Below are positions 1-9,506 of a stretch of 64,000 nt of DNA, one piece after another. Origin of the DNA: Mucilaginibacter sp. PAMC 26640 (GTDB lineage Bacteria > Bacteroidota > Bacteroidia > Sphingobacteriales > Sphingobacteriaceae); NCBI GenBank assembly GCA_001596135.1, contig CP014773.1, positions 3,348,001 to 3,412,000 on the forward strand, read 5' to 3'. The stretch's first letter is position 1. Each line of letters starts with the position of its first letter. A program made the position numbers and the translations under genes. The notes beneath the pieces are model-generated. The model did not search any database and was not told the origin of the DNA. It saw only the letters and a list, made by a program, of their open reading frames with translations.

Positions 1-2
1 TT

Positions 3-230
3 CTACATCAATATCATAATAAGCATGATCCACCGCTAAATTACTTTGAGTCAATTATTAAAAACGCTATCCGATATCAACAAAAATGGGGTGTTTTGCC
101 GATGATGCGCTGGTTGAAAGCATTTGAAAAAATGGGACTGATAAAAATTGATGAGGCAGAAAACATCACTGTATTTCAAAAACCTACAGACGATCAGATA
201 AAAAACAGTCTTTCGCTTTATCCTTATTGA
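3..230 (+). CDS. C-terminal end of an unidentified protein (5' truncated)
   Basis: An open frame enters from the left edge and runs about 75 codons to a TGA at 228-230. The visible protein is rich in Lys, Asn and Tyr and contains a stretch with Trp-Gly-Val-Leu-Pro followed by an amphipathic helix (MMRWLKAFEKMGLI). I do not recognise the family from this tail. It converges on the MFS gene at 421. Codon use looks like that of its neighbours, so I treat it as a real gene end. The function is unknown. Confidence 0.6.
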   Translation, partial: LHQYHNKHDPPLNYFESIIKNAIRYQQKWGVLPMMRWLKAFEKMGLIKIDEAENITVFQKPTDDQIKNSLSLYPY

Positions 231-250
231 TTCCTGACCATTTTTTTCGA

Positions 251-268
251 AAGCTTATTCATAAGCTT
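251..268. repeat. Short perfect palindrome between convergent genes
   Basis: AAGCTTAT, a 2-base loop, then ATAAGCTT: 8-bp arms with no mismatch. It lies 20 bases after the stop of the first gene and before the converging MFS gene. There is no T-run on either side, so it is at best a weak terminator. It could also be chance. Confidence 0.3.
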
Positions 269-420
269 GGTATCAGGTAATGATGTGTGACTGCATCAAT
301 GCTATACCGAGCTATATAGAGCAGGTGGTTTTTGCAGGCTATAGTTCGAAAGTAATTTTCAGGAGTTGATGACAGTGTTTCTACCCTCACAATTACCTAT
401 TGTAGTTTTTGTTAAATATG

Positions 421-1734
421 CTAATTGTTATCTTCTAAATCTGCTATCTGTTGTTCCAATTTTGGGATGTTAATTACGCGAAGATTTAGTACGCATAAAA
501 CCATCATCACAGCGAAAAACGTAAAGGAGATTTCCCAGCTGAAACTATTTTTTACAGGGCCGATCAGCGCTGCACCCACCATAGAACCCACCGCGCCAAT
601 GGTCATGTAGAACGTAAATTGGCTGGCAGAGACGCGCTTGGAGCAGCATTGCATGGCAATTGCAAAAACACCGATCTTGGCAAACGCGTTCACCCAGCGG
701 TAGATGATAATGTAGCCATATAAATAATTTGTGTTGTGCCAGTACTGATGTAGAAAGCTCAGCAACAACGTTTGCGCGCCAATAAAAAAGAAATAGATAT
801 AAATCATCCGCTTCATACCGAAACGCTCAATTAGCCAGCCGCCCAGCAAAATACCTGCAACGCCGCCGGTTAAGTCTGCCACTGCAAATGCGTTTGAATA
901 GTATACATGCGTCCATCCGGCAACTTTAACAGCAAATATGGGTAGCAGCTTTTCGAAGTAGTTGTAGGATCCCTGTGACAGAAACAGCAGCAGTGCAAGT
1001 AAGAAAGCGTTCCTCAGGCTAAATGCAGCGTAGAGTGAACGATACATATCCATCCAGCTGTTTATCTGGATTTGCTCATTGCTTTTGTTCGCCTTCCCCT
1101 CCGACCAGGGAAATAGCCGCTCCTCCTGATGTTCCCTTATAAGAATCGGCACAATTGTAATTAAACCTACTATAGAAGCAATAACGGCTGTAGAAATAAA
1201 GAAACTATAACGTTCCAGCAGCCATGTGCTTAGCGCCAGTGCAAAGGAACTGCCGATCATCCGAGCGCCGCCCATAAAGGCGTTTGCACGGGCTTGTTCC
1301 TCTGCAGGTATATTATCTACTGCTAAGCCGTCTGTTGCGGCATCTTGGGCCGCCCCGAAAATTGATACCAAAAACCCGCCGGCTATGAGTAAAGATAAAT
1401 GATTCAATGGGTCTTTTACAGAAGCCATAACCAGCAAGCTTAAACACAAGCCTGTTTGGCATATTATTACCCAGGGCCGCTTGCGGCCCATGGGTAGAAA
1501 GGTATACCGATCCATCATCGGTGCAATAAAGAACTTAAATGTCCAGGGCATGGCGCAGGCTACATCGAAGGCGCCAATTTCTGTGACGGATTTATTGTTC
1601 ATAGCCATCCAGGCCGGTATGCCGATGAATAAAATCCCCATAGGCAGCCCTTCAGCAAAATAAAGGGCTATGAAGGTAAAATATCTTAACGAAACACGCT
1701 CCGCTAGAGAAGACAATCGGATGTTTAATTTCAT
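421..1734 (-). CDS. MFS permease, AmpG-like
   Basis: 437 aa with about 12 hydrophobic segments, an inner-membrane major facilitator. The N-terminal third resembles AmpG (muropeptide permease) family proteins: YFAEGLPMG, then IPAWMAMN, then FKFFIAPMMDRY, then the loop-2 motif PMGRKRPWV. AmpG carries GlcNAc-anhydroMurNAc peptides into the cytoplasm, but the substrate here cannot be read from sequence. The start lies 27 bases after the SusD stop on the same strand, so it is probably the third gene of the SusC-SusD operon. That makes it a candidate for the inner-membrane step of the same uptake route. The family call is firmer than the substrate. Confidence 0.85.
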   Translation of the reverse strand: MKLNIRLSSLAERVSLRYFTFIALYFAEGLPMGILFIGIPAWMAMNNKSVTEIGAFDVACAMPWTFKFFIAPMMDRYTFLPMGRKRPWVIICQTGLCLSLLVMASVKDPLNHLSLLIAGGFLVSIFGAAQDAATDGLAVDNIPAEEQARANAFMGGARMIGSSFALALSTWLLERYSFFISTAVIASIVGLITIVPILIREHQEERLFPWSEGKANKSNEQIQINSWMDMYRSLYAAFSLRNAFLLALLLFLSQGSYNYFEKLLPIFAVKVAGWTHVYYSNAFAVADLTGGVAGILLGGWLIERFGMKRMIYIYFFFIGAQTLLLSFLHQYWHNTNYLYGYIIIYRWVNAFAKIGVFAIAMQCCSKRVSASQFTFYMTIGAVGSMVGAALIGPVKNSFSWEISFTFFAVMMVLCVLNLRVINIPKLEQQIADLEDNN

Positions 1735-1761
1735 AAGCAGTAGCTAAATTTTCCTGTCCTG

Positions 1762-3192
1762 TTAAGGGAATATGGAAAGTTTGGTAAATTGGTCAGCAAG
1801 TGGTTTGGGCACATTCGGATTGGTATTAATTTCAACCTGCGGATAGATAAACCGCTGTGGTTTTTGTGTGCCTGTATGTAGCGGGATTGGCAACTGTACC
1901 ACAGGAACAGCAGTAGCTAAGCGCCGATAATCATTGAACGCCTCATACTGCATCAGGAAACAGATATACCGTTGTGAAATAATTTCGTACAGCATGGCTC
2001 CCTGCAAGTCAACAGGATTAGTGTTGTTGGCTAATCCGCCAGGGCCAAAATCAGCCAATGTATAGGCATCATATCTGCGGCCGGTGCTACCAAACGTACG
2101 GCCGTTATATATGCCGCTATTGAGGCTTGCTCTTACCGTATTGAGTGCGATCAAAGCATCATTATATTGACCAAGGCGCGCCTGTGCCTCTGCCAAAATC
2201 AATTGGTTCTCGTAATAGGTTAGCAGCGGCTGCGGGGCGCTGGCTACAAAGGCGCCATCAACCGTATTGGCGTCAAGGTTATCGGTGCCAGTGACGCCGG
2301 TTTTAAAAAAGTAATTGTATAGCGCCGTTTCGTCTGTTTTAGTGTTGGCAGAGTGGATGCGTGATTGCAGGAGGGTTGGTAAGTAAGCGCCATTAAATCC
2401 GGCATCGCCGATGCGTGACACGGCAAAAAAATCATAGTTCTGGTTAATATCAACACCTATACCTGTACCATGAGGTATCAGCGCATCCGCATCCGCTCCG
2501 GCGATGCCCTGCTGTGCGTATTTAACAGCCTGTGCGTAATCGCCGGTATGCAGGTACAAGCGTGATTTTAGCGTATTTGCCGCAGCTTTCCACTTTTTTA
2601 CATCTCCTTTGTAAATAAAATCTTTGGTTGGATAGGCAGAGCCGGTGTTGGCAGAAAGATTCATAACCGCATTGTCCAGCGTAGTTTGCAATGCTGCATA
2701 TACGTTCAACTGTTTATCAAATACAGGGGTAGGGTACCGGGCGGCATCAAAAGCCTGGCTATAGGGCACATCGCCATATAAGTCGGTAGCTTTGGCTATC
2801 ACTAAGGCCTCCAGCACCTGTCCTATACCTTTACCCCAGGCATTCCCCGCAGAGTCTGCCTTTAACTGCATCAGCCGTGCCTGTCCGGCTACCGGATACA
2901 ACGGGCTCCAGGTAAAGTTTTGGGCCGACACAATGTATTGCGCATAACCCAAGTGTGCACGGGCTAACCCGTTCAGTTCTCCGGCCCACATCGAGGCGAT
3001 GCGCACATCAGTGTCCTCGTGCAGCAGGCCCACACCCAATAAAGTGCCCCCCATCAGTGTGGGCAGGTCGACATTGGTAACCGCATTGGGATTACTATCG
3101 ATGTCGGGATTGTTAAATAGTTTTTTGCAACTGGTTAGCACGCTAACGGTGAAAGCAGCACAAAATATCATTATAGTAGTTAAAGTTTTCAT
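1762..3192 (-). CDS. SusD/RagB-family outer-membrane lipoprotein
   Basis: 476 aa. A lipoprotein signal peptide ends in LTSC with Cys22 as the lipidation site, followed by KK, as is common for surface-exposed lipoproteins of Bacteroidota. The body fits the SusD-like-2 branch: an N-terminal Pro/Asn-rich linker (DIDSNPNAVTN), TPR-like helices containing AKATDLYGDVPYSQAF, and a C-terminal part with YEAFNDYRR. It is the lid that captures ligand for the TonB-dependent SusC partner, whose stop lies 29 bases upstream. This SusD branch is often tied to substrates other than glycans, so the ligand is left open. Confidence 0.93.
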   Translation of the reverse strand: MKTLTTIMIFCAAFTVSVLTSCKKLFNNPDIDSNPNAVTNVDLPTLMGGTLLGVGLLHEDTDVRIASMWAGELNGLARAHLGYAQYIVSAQNFTWSPLYPVAGQARLMQLKADSAGNAWGKGIGQVLEALVIAKATDLYGDVPYSQAFDAARYPTPVFDKQLNVYAALQTTLDNAVMNLSANTGSAYPTKDFIYKGDVKKWKAAANTLKSRLYLHTGDYAQAVKYAQQGIAGADADALIPHGTGIGVDINQNYDFFAVSRIGDAGFNGAYLPTLLQSRIHSANTKTDETALYNYFFKTGVTGTDNLDANTVDGAFVASAPQPLLTYYENQLILAEAQARLGQYNDALIALNTVRASLNSGIYNGRTFGSTGRRYDAYTLADFGPGGLANNTNPVDLQGAMLYEIISQRYICFLMQYEAFNDYRRLATAVPVVQLPIPLHTGTQKPQRFIYPQVEINTNPNVPKPLADQFTKLSIFP

Positions 3193-3221
3193 ATAACAGC
3201 AGGGAGGCAGATTAAATGTGA

Positions 3222-6200
3222 TTAATATCTGATTTGTATCGAGAATAATAAAGAACGGGTGTTGGGGTTATTGAACCAATCCTGCCCGCGCGACAAACCA
3301 GCGCCGGTAACATTGGTTTCCGGGTCAACACCGGTATACTTTGTCCATAGCGCCAGGTTCCTTCCTGTAAGGCTGAAATCTACAGCAAAAAGGTGTGTGA
3401 AATGTTGAAAGCCAGTTGAGTTTAAGGTATAGGTAAGCGTTACCTCACGCAGGCGGGTGGCGCTGCCATCTTCCACAAACTGTTTGTAAGATGCGGTGTT
3501 GCTGGCTGAGCCACGGCCCTGCCACCATGCCTGATTAATGGCTACCGGACCGGCACCAAAATCAGTTAGGTAGCCTTGGAAAGAGGTGCCTGCCGGAATT
3601 AAACTACCATTTACATCGCGCACACCGCCAGCAGGCGCAATGGTTGTACGCCCCTGATCTCCATGCGTACCTATGCTATATAGCGAACCGCGGGTTCCGT
3701 TAAATACGGCATTGCCGGCTACCCGGCTGAACAGTACATACAGCGACAGTTTTTTATAGGACAATGTAGTACCCAAACCGCCCTGCCATTTTGGATTAGG
3801 GTTCCCCACAATTTCATTGCTGATACCCGGCTGCGGAAATCCATTCTTATCCAGAACATACTTGCCCGATCCGTCCTTGAGGAAATCGGTAGAATAAAAT
3901 ACACCGAAAGGCTGACCAGGTATGAGAGAAGCCAGTTGCAAAAATGCATCGGGTAGGGTGTACACCGTGGCGCCGGCCAAAGAGTTCACTTTATTGCGGT
4001 TGGCTGAAAAGTTAGCCGATATATTCCACTTAAACGCGTTATGATTTATAATATCGGCTCCGGCATCCAGCTCAATACCCTTATTCGATAGAACCGCGGC
4101 GTTGGTATTCCGAACGGTAAAACCAGTTTCGTTGGGTACGTTAAGGGATAGGATGGCATCCTTTGTTTTATTGGTGTACACCGTACCCGAGAAAGTCACC
4201 CGGTTATTAAACATCCGCAGATCAAGGCCCAGTTCGGTTTCAGTTTTACGCTCCGGTTTTAAATAATCGTTACCTTCAACAAGGCTTCGGCTGTAACCAC
4301 CACCATAAAGTGCGCTGGTAGATGCCAGGCCGCGGGTAAATGTATCCCCGTATACCGCAGGGTTAAATACGGTAAAGTTTTGGTAGGGTTGGGGCTGTAT
4401 ACCTACCTGCCCCCAGGTAAAACGCAGCTTTGCAAAGTCAAGAAAGGGAAGCCTGCTAAAGGCCTTTAACTTGGTCAACTGCCAGGCCAGCGCTGCTGAT
4501 GGGAAAAAGAAGCTACTTTTGGTTTTGTTTCCGAAAGTAGATGCGCTTTCATCGCGACCGGTAAGCGTAAGGTAAAACATGTCCAGTGCCTCCAGGTCTG
4601 TTTGCAGATAGTAGGCATAGGTTCTGATCAACGACGTGCTGTTTCCGGCAATCAAATTCGAATTGAGGGCATTGGTTAATATATCTGGTGCCGTAGGCAC
4701 AATTAAATTTGTAATAGCATCCGAGCGTGTGCTGCGGCGCCTGTTATTATAGTTGAAGCCTGCGAGCAGTGTACCCTTAAGCTTGTCGCTCCAGGTCTTT
4801 TTGGCACTTGCAAATACATCGGTATTGAACTGATTTTCCATCAGCAGGTTTTTAGACAAGTAACCATTTAGAAAAGTGGCTGAGTTCCGCGCAAAGCGCT
4901 CTGTACGGTCATCACTAAAATTATCAATGCCCGTTCGTCCGGTGATATTCAACCAGGTAGCAGGCGTGACATTTAATTCCAGTGTTCCGGTAATGCGGTC
5001 TACATCACTGCTGTTGCGGTTATTGTACAGATTCCAGATAGGGTTTGCGTAGATCGTTCCCAAATCTTTACCTAAAGGATTGCGGTAGGATACGTGCGCA
5101 TTTTGGAACACTTCGCCGGTAGTGCTGGTATAGGTTCCCGTATAATAACGCTTGTCAAAATCAGCTGGAGTGCGGGTAGCGCCCAGCATGAGCCCGTCCA
5201 CATTGTCACCTTCTTGATTACGCAGAGAATTGATGTTGGCATATCCGATATTAGCTGATCCCCGCAGCCAGCTATTAAATTTAGTCGTAGCATTAATACG
5301 GGCGTTATTGCGCACATAACGGCTGAATGCTTTGGTAATTCCATTTTGAGTAAGGTTGCCATAGCTCATCAAAAATGTTGATTTGCTGTCGCCGCCACTC
5401 AGGGTCAAATTGTTCTCCCAAAAATGACCGGTTTGAAATATATCTTTATAATGGTTATAGGTATCCGTAGCGTTCTTACCGCCATGTGGGTTACCCGCGC
5501 TGCCCGGTGCGATGGCATACCGCTGCGATCCATCCGGAAATGCAACAAAACCCTGATAGCCTGCTGTGCCGGGCGCATTAATGTAAGTATCACCACCACC
5601 GGTGCGTGAAGAAATTAAATCTCCAAAGCTCACCTTATTACCTTGGTTATAAAAGCCACCCGACCCTTGCCCGTACAGGGACTGCAAGGGCGGCAATTTA
5701 TTAGCCCGGTCAAACGAAACGGTAGATTTATAGGTAATGTTCAATTTCCCATTAGTGTTTCTGCCGCCTTTGGTTTTAATAATGATAACGCCATTAGCGG
5801 CTCTTGTACCCCACAGGGCAGCGGCCGAAGCACCCTTTAGCACTTCCATGCTTTCGATATCTTCAGGATTGATATCATTGATGCGTGATTGCTGAACAAT
5901 ACCGTTTGCCGCTGCGGCGCCAAAATTATCGTTTGCGTTGCTTACTGGCATACCATCTATAATGAATAGCGGCTGTGCGTTACCGTTGATGGTATTTTGG
6001 CCGCGTACCTGTATATATCCACCAGAGCCGGGATCGCCGCCGTTCCGTGTTATCAGAACGCCTGAAAGTTTGTTGCTCAGGCCTAATAACAAATTAGCCT
6101 CGCCACTCTGCGCTACGCTTTTACCCTTTACCGTAGAAACAGACGAGGCAAATTTATCGCGCTGCGTTTCAATGCCGATAGCATTAACAACCACTTCATT

Positions 6201-6506
6201 CAACTGCTTATTACTCGCCGTTAATTGAATATTTATTGTTGTTTGTGTGCCAATAGTTAGCTCTGCAGCCTGCATGCCTACCTGTGAAAATACCAGTATG
6301 CTTGCGCTGGACGGAGCACTTATTGAATAACGTCCCTCAGCATCTGTCATAGTGCCGGCAGTAGTTCCTTTTACCTGGACCGAAACACCTGGTAATATTG
6401 CACTTGTTTCCAAGTCTGTAACCTTTCCGGTAACCATAATGCCTTGTGCATGGATCTTTGAGAATGAAAAGAAGACGACGATACTTATTAGTAAAGTTTT
6501 AATCAT
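3222..6506 (-). CDS. SusC/RagA-family TonB-linked outer-membrane transporter
   Basis: 1094 aa. A signal peptide (about residues 1-20, ending KIHAQ) is followed by a CarboxypepD_reg-like beta-sandwich (about 23-105), a plug domain (about 120-240, with IQVRGQNTI, PLFIIDGMP, and the family signature ALWGTRAANGVIIIKTKGG), and a long beta-barrel ending in the aromatic terminus SIQIRY. It is the energised import channel that pairs with the SusD gene 29 bases downstream. It is the first gene of the likely operon. No anti-sigma/sigma pair, hybrid two-component gene or glycosidase lies beside it, so this is not a classical polysaccharide-utilisation locus. Confidence 0.95.
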   Translation of the reverse strand: MIKTLLISIVVFFSFSKIHAQGIMVTGKVTDLETSAILPGVSVQVKGTTAGTMTDAEGRYSISAPSSASILVFSQVGMQAAELTIGTQTTINIQLTASNKQLNEVVVNAIGIETQRDKFASSVSTVKGKSVAQSGEANLLLGLSNKLSGVLITRNGGDPGSGGYIQVRGQNTINGNAQPLFIIDGMPVSNANDNFGAAAANGIVQQSRINDINPEDIESMEVLKGASAAALWGTRAANGVIIIKTKGGRNTNGKLNITYKSTVSFDRANKLPPLQSLYGQGSGGFYNQGNKVSFGDLISSRTGGGDTYINAPGTAGYQGFVAFPDGSQRYAIAPGSAGNPHGGKNATDTYNHYKDIFQTGHFWENNLTLSGGDSKSTFLMSYGNLTQNGITKAFSRYVRNNARINATTKFNSWLRGSANIGYANINSLRNQEGDNVDGLMLGATRTPADFDKRYYTGTYTSTTGEVFQNAHVSYRNPLGKDLGTIYANPIWNLYNNRNSSDVDRITGTLELNVTPATWLNITGRTGIDNFSDDRTERFARNSATFLNGYLSKNLLMENQFNTDVFASAKKTWSDKLKGTLLAGFNYNNRRRSTRSDAITNLIVPTAPDILTNALNSNLIAGNSTSLIRTYAYYLQTDLEALDMFYLTLTGRDESASTFGNKTKSSFFFPSAALAWQLTKLKAFSRLPFLDFAKLRFTWGQVGIQPQPYQNFTVFNPAVYGDTFTRGLASTSALYGGGYSRSLVEGNDYLKPERKTETELGLDLRMFNNRVTFSGTVYTNKTKDAILSLNVPNETGFTVRNTNAAVLSNKGIELDAGADIINHNAFKWNISANFSANRNKVNSLAGATVYTLPDAFLQLASLIPGQPFGVFYSTDFLKDGSGKYVLDKNGFPQPGISNEIVGNPNPKWQGGLGTTLSYKKLSLYVLFSRVAGNAVFNGTRGSLYSIGTHGDQGRTTIAPAGGVRDVNGSLIPAGTSFQGYLTDFGAGPVAINQAWWQGRGSASNTASYKQFVEDGSATRLREVTLTYTLNSTGFQHFTHLFAVDFSLTGRNLALWTKYTGVDPETNVTGAGLSRGQDWFNNPNTRSLLFSIQIRY

Positions 6507-6604
6507 AAATAGTAATCAGAAATAAATAAAATAGAGATGACTGTTGTTTTTGGTGTACCTATGATATAGCTTTTATATATATAGATAGATTTGAAAAAAA
6601 AGGT

Positions 6605-6612
6605 CAAATGTA
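6605..6612 (-). promoter_or_regulatory. Possible -7 element of the susC operon promoter
   Basis: Read on the minus strand this is TACATTTG, matching the Bacteroidota -7 consensus TAnnTTTG, about 100 bases before the susC start. I see no convincing TTG at -33, so the call is weak. The rest of 6507-6834, the gap between the two divergent genes, is A/T rich with no other recognisable feature. Confidence 0.35.
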
Positions 6613-6834
6613 AAAATTTTAATTTAAAGTTGCCCTATAGACTTTATTGCGAATAAAAATTAATTTGTTTTTAAATAAATTTCAGCGTTACGCATAAATC
6701 GGTGTATTGATCTATGGTTTTTATCAAAGCATTGCATACAGGCGAAACCATTAAGCTTAAGCTTTTTAGGTGTGGGTTGGAACATTATAAGCAAACCACC
6801 CATATTTTGAGAAAATATTTGATTACTTTTAGGC

Positions 6835-7329
6835 ATGAGTATGGTAGGTAATTTACTTAGGGTAACAAATTCTGAGCTGCAGGAATACTTAAAAGACAGT
6901 TCGTTATTGGAAGATCGAATCTATAACGATGAAATTGACGATATAAAATTAACGGACATTGATACGGCCTGGGAAGGCATTGTATTTTTATTAACGGGCC
7001 AGTGCATGGCCGAGGCTGACCACCCTCTCTTAGCTGTTCTATTTAGCGGTCGGGTTATTAATGAGGACCAGGATTTAGGCTATGGGCCCGCCCATTATGT
7101 GACGCCTGAACATGTAAAAAATCTCCACGATCAAATTTCAAATTTTACCATTGCTGATTTGAAACAAAGGTTTGATCCGTTAAAAATGACTGGATTAGGT
7201 GTTTATCCGGAAATTTGGGAGGAAGGAGAAGAAGCGTTTAATTATTTAAACGAATATTTCGTGACCGTACAGCGAGTTTACCATAAAGCGTCAAGTAACA
7301 ACGAAGCGATCATTACATTTTTAAGCTAA
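6835..7329 (+). CDS. DUF1877 (YfbM-like) family protein
   Basis: 164 aa, soluble, with no signal peptide. The N-terminus MSMVGNLLRVTNSEL, the middle segment DTAWEGIVFLLTG and the PAHYVTPEHVKNLHDQI block are typical of the DUF1877 family (E. coli YfbM). The length is as usual for the family. The biochemical role of the family is not established. It is divergent from susC with a 328-base gap and is followed by the remnant TfoX unit, so it stands alone. The ATG start gives the expected family N-terminus. Confidence 0.85.
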   Translation: MSMVGNLLRVTNSELQEYLKDSSLLEDRIYNDEIDDIKLTDIDTAWEGIVFLLTGQCMAEADHPLLAVLFSGRVINEDQDLGYGPAHYVTPEHVKNLHDQISNFTIADLKQRFDPLKMTGLGVYPEIWEEGEEAFNYLNEYFVTVQRVYHKASSNNEAIITFLS

Positions 7330-7484
7330 GGCAGGAGAGCCAGGTTGAGCGCTTTAACCACGGGTCTTGCTTTGAATAAAATTTAAAAAGTAGTTTCCTA
7401 TTGGGGTGTAGAAAAAGGTCAAGAGACTTTTGACAGACTTTTTTAATTAGGAGCGATAAAAAATGAAAAGCCATACGATATTGC

Positions 7485-7608
7485 CCGAGAGCTAATAACG
7501 ACATCTATTAAATTCTCAATTGTAAATATTATTGGCGATTGGTTAAGTGAACTAGTCAGCATTGCATTCAAAGAATTACCATTACCAAAACCCCAAGAGA
7601 AAAAATAA
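7485..7608 (+). pseudogene. Internally deleted TfoX-N gene remnant
   Basis: Bases 7488-7536 match the leader found upstream of the two intact TfoX-N genes (GAGCTAATAACG, then TGTAAATATTATTGGC). At 7537 the sequence jumps directly into the last 23 codons of that gene (DWLSELVSI...KELP.PKP..KK) and ends at TAA 7606-7608. The start codon and residues 1-84 are missing. Only two bases (GC) are shared at the junction, so a simple deletion is likely. A structured repeat follows, as it does after the intact copies. The remnant cannot make a TfoX domain. Confidence 0.8.
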
Positions 7609-7645
7609 ACCCGAAATAAAATGGGCTGCAGCTAATATGGCACTT

Positions 7646-7884
7646 GCGCCCCTTGACTTGTGCGAGTGGGCAGCTCCGGGTAAGATCATGTCGCATTCAT
7701 GAATTTCGCCCACATTACTAGCGGATCAAACGGTTTACATTAATCAAACATGGCAAACGATAATATTTGGAGCTTTGCTTTGCAGGTAGCTTCCGGCTTT
7801 TCTAACATCCCGGCTATTTCGAGTTGATTGGTTAGGCACGAGTACGCCGCCCAACAGGTCTGCGTTGCACAATAGCGCCAGGAT
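7646..7884. repeat. Long structured repeat, copy 1 (diverged)
   Basis: About 240 bp homologous to 12628-12868 and 16138-16490. Shared blocks are GCGCCCCTTGACT, CATGAATTTCGCCCACAT, GGATCAAAC, GCAGGTAGCTTCCGGCTTTT, GAGTTGATTGGTTAGGC and ACGAGTACGCCGCCCA. The left and right thirds are imperfect inverted repeats in the better preserved copies; here the left arm is more decayed. As in the other copies it sits directly after a TfoX-N gene, here the remnant. It fills most of the 590-base gap before the araC-type gene. Confidence 0.75.
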
Positions 7885-7920
7885 GTTTCTGCACCATGAT
7901 AGGGCATTTGGCACTCCGGT

Positions 7921-8757
7921 TCAAACTTCTCTAATACCAAAAGTTCTTTCCGGCCCCTTGGCACTAAACTTTTCAAATGCTGTGGGGCTTAAACAGGTAA
8001 ACTCCTTAAAATCTTTCGCTAAGTGCTGGTAGTCATAATAACCAAGGTCTATTGCTATTTTGAACCAGTCTCTTTTGGGTTGAGCATTTTTAATCTTCAT
8101 GGCATTTTCAAACCGCGCTATCCGTCCGTATAATTTAGGGCTTATACCTTCCCGTTCTAAAAATTGACGGTAGAACTGTCGTTGACTTAAACAGGCCTGC
8201 CCCGCAAGCCAATCCAGTGATGAAGCATTGGGGTTTTTTAATAAATACCGACTCACTTTATCGATAGGCAATGCGACTTTCTTCGACCTGCCGACCAGGT
8301 AATGTAAAAAGCCTTCTACAACACCGATCATCTCTTCGTGATGTAAGGTGTTGGCCAACCGTTCATTCACAAGTCTAATTTCTTTGGAAAAGACAGCCTC
8401 CGCATCTATCAAAGTATTAGTTAGTTCGTATGAGGGGATACCTGTAAGCCTAAATAAAGCTCCCGGCTGAAAAACCACTTGAAACACGAAGAAATTGCGT
8501 CCTACGTGCCTGTTGGTTGCGATTAAATGCTGGCTGTTAATTCTTGATCGTGGCGTATCTATCAGTTTACCATTAAATCCATATTCTACTCTTTCAGGGT
8601 CACGCGGTGTAAATGACAGGGAGTTTTCTGCCCTTGGCCAGTAAGCTTTAATGGGCAACTCGGCCATGCTGGCCGGGAAATGACAGCCAAGGATCTGGTA
8701 GAGCCTGACATATTCACCTAATGATGGGCTGGGCAGCCGATAATCGTAAGTTGACAT
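7921..8757 (-). CDS. AraC-family transcriptional regulator
   Basis: 278 aa. The C-terminal 100 residues carry the double helix-turn-helix of AraC/XylS: first helix pair around SLDWLAGQACLSQRQFYRQF, then the family motif IAIDLGYYDYQHLAKDFKEFTCLSPTAF. The N-terminal 150 residues are a ligand or sensing domain like that of Bacteroidota AraC proteins with the KAYWPRAENSLSF type start; the effector is unknown. It lies 11 bases after the cupin gene on the same strand and probably shares its transcript, so it is likely a local regulator of the cupin/SUMF block. Confidence 0.9.
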   Translation of the reverse strand: MSTYDYRLPSPSLGEYVRLYQILGCHFPASMAELPIKAYWPRAENSLSFTPRDPERVEYGFNGKLIDTPRSRINSQHLIATNRHVGRNFFVFQVVFQPGALFRLTGIPSYELTNTLIDAEAVFSKEIRLVNERLANTLHHEEMIGVVEGFLHYLVGRSKKVALPIDKVSRYLLKNPNASSLDWLAGQACLSQRQFYRQFLEREGISPKLYGRIARFENAMKIKNAQPKRDWFKIAIDLGYYDYQHLAKDFKEFTCLSPTAFEKFSAKGPERTFGIREV

Positions 8758-8768
8758 GAGTGCATATT

Positions 8769-9320
8769 TTACTTAATAGCTAATGGTGGCCCCACGATTC
8801 TCATGTCGTGACTTTCGAATATTCTTACGGCTTCCGCCGACGTAGCATTTTGTTTTAACGCACTTAAAGCTCGGAAAAAATCTTCCATTTTTCCGGCTGG
8901 GGTGAAAAAATATAAATACCGTCCCTTTTCGCTCAACTGCGCGGGGGCATGTGATGTATTCCGGGGAATAAAGATGGTATCGCCGGGGAATAAGTGAAAT
9001 TGCTTGTCGCCCAACTGAAAAAGAAGCTCGCCCTCAAGGATATAAAAAGCCTCATCCTGCGCAGGGTGGATGTGAAGTGGCGGGCCGCCTTTTACGTAGC
9101 CAGTGTACTCACCAACCGTTAATACCCCACCGGTATCTTTGCCGGACAACTTGATATCTATTGGACTGTTGCCTACAAGCATGGTGTGCTCGTTAAAGCG
9201 ATTTTTGCCTTTTTTTAATACAAAGCCTAATCTGCTCGTCGAAGTTGCAAATAAATTTCGTACAGACGATAATAATAAGGTTATGATACTGGTTGTAATT
9301 AAAAATTTTCTGCGTTTCAT
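8769..9320 (-). CDS. Exported cupin-domain protein
   Basis: About 183 aa from the chosen ATG at 9318-9320, which gives MKRRKFLITTSI, a positively charged start and hydrophobic core like a Sec or Tat signal. An upstream ATG would add 20 residues that bury this signal. The cupin motif 1 is clear: PPLHIHPAQDEAFYILEG, with two His and the downstream Glu as metal ligands; motif 2 is PGDTIFIPRNTSHAP. Single-domain cupins include dioxygenases, isomerases and binding proteins, so the reaction is unknown. It sits between the SUMF-like gene and the AraC regulator. Confidence 0.85.
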   Translation of the reverse strand: MKRRKFLITTSIITLLLSSVRNLFATSTSRLGFVLKKGKNRFNEHTMLVGNSPIDIKLSGKDTGGVLTVGEYTGYVKGGPPLHIHPAQDEAFYILEGELLFQLGDKQFHLFPGDTIFIPRNTSHAPAQLSEKGRYLYFFTPAGKMEDFFRALSALKQNATSAEAVRIFESHDMRIVGPPLAIK

Positions 9321-9506
9321 ATTTTTTAGAAGTTTAATATCAAAGATGACGATCGGACACAGCATATTACTGGTACACAATGGCCGTAATTGCCGTTTAA
9401 AGTACCGAGCCTGCCCAAAACCTGATCGAAATATGGTTTAAAGAAGCCATCAATATTACAAGCACCGCCGCCAGTCAGATGCTTACTTAGAAATCGACAC
9501 ACAGCC

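Noticed and set aside
9401..9490. Possible remnant gene on the plus strand between the SUMF-like and cupin genes
   Set aside because: A 29-codon stretch (EPAQNLIEIWFKEAINITS and on) looks coding and a short MAVIAV lies upstream in the same frame, interrupted by a TAA, but I could not assign it to any family; too little to call a pseudogene.
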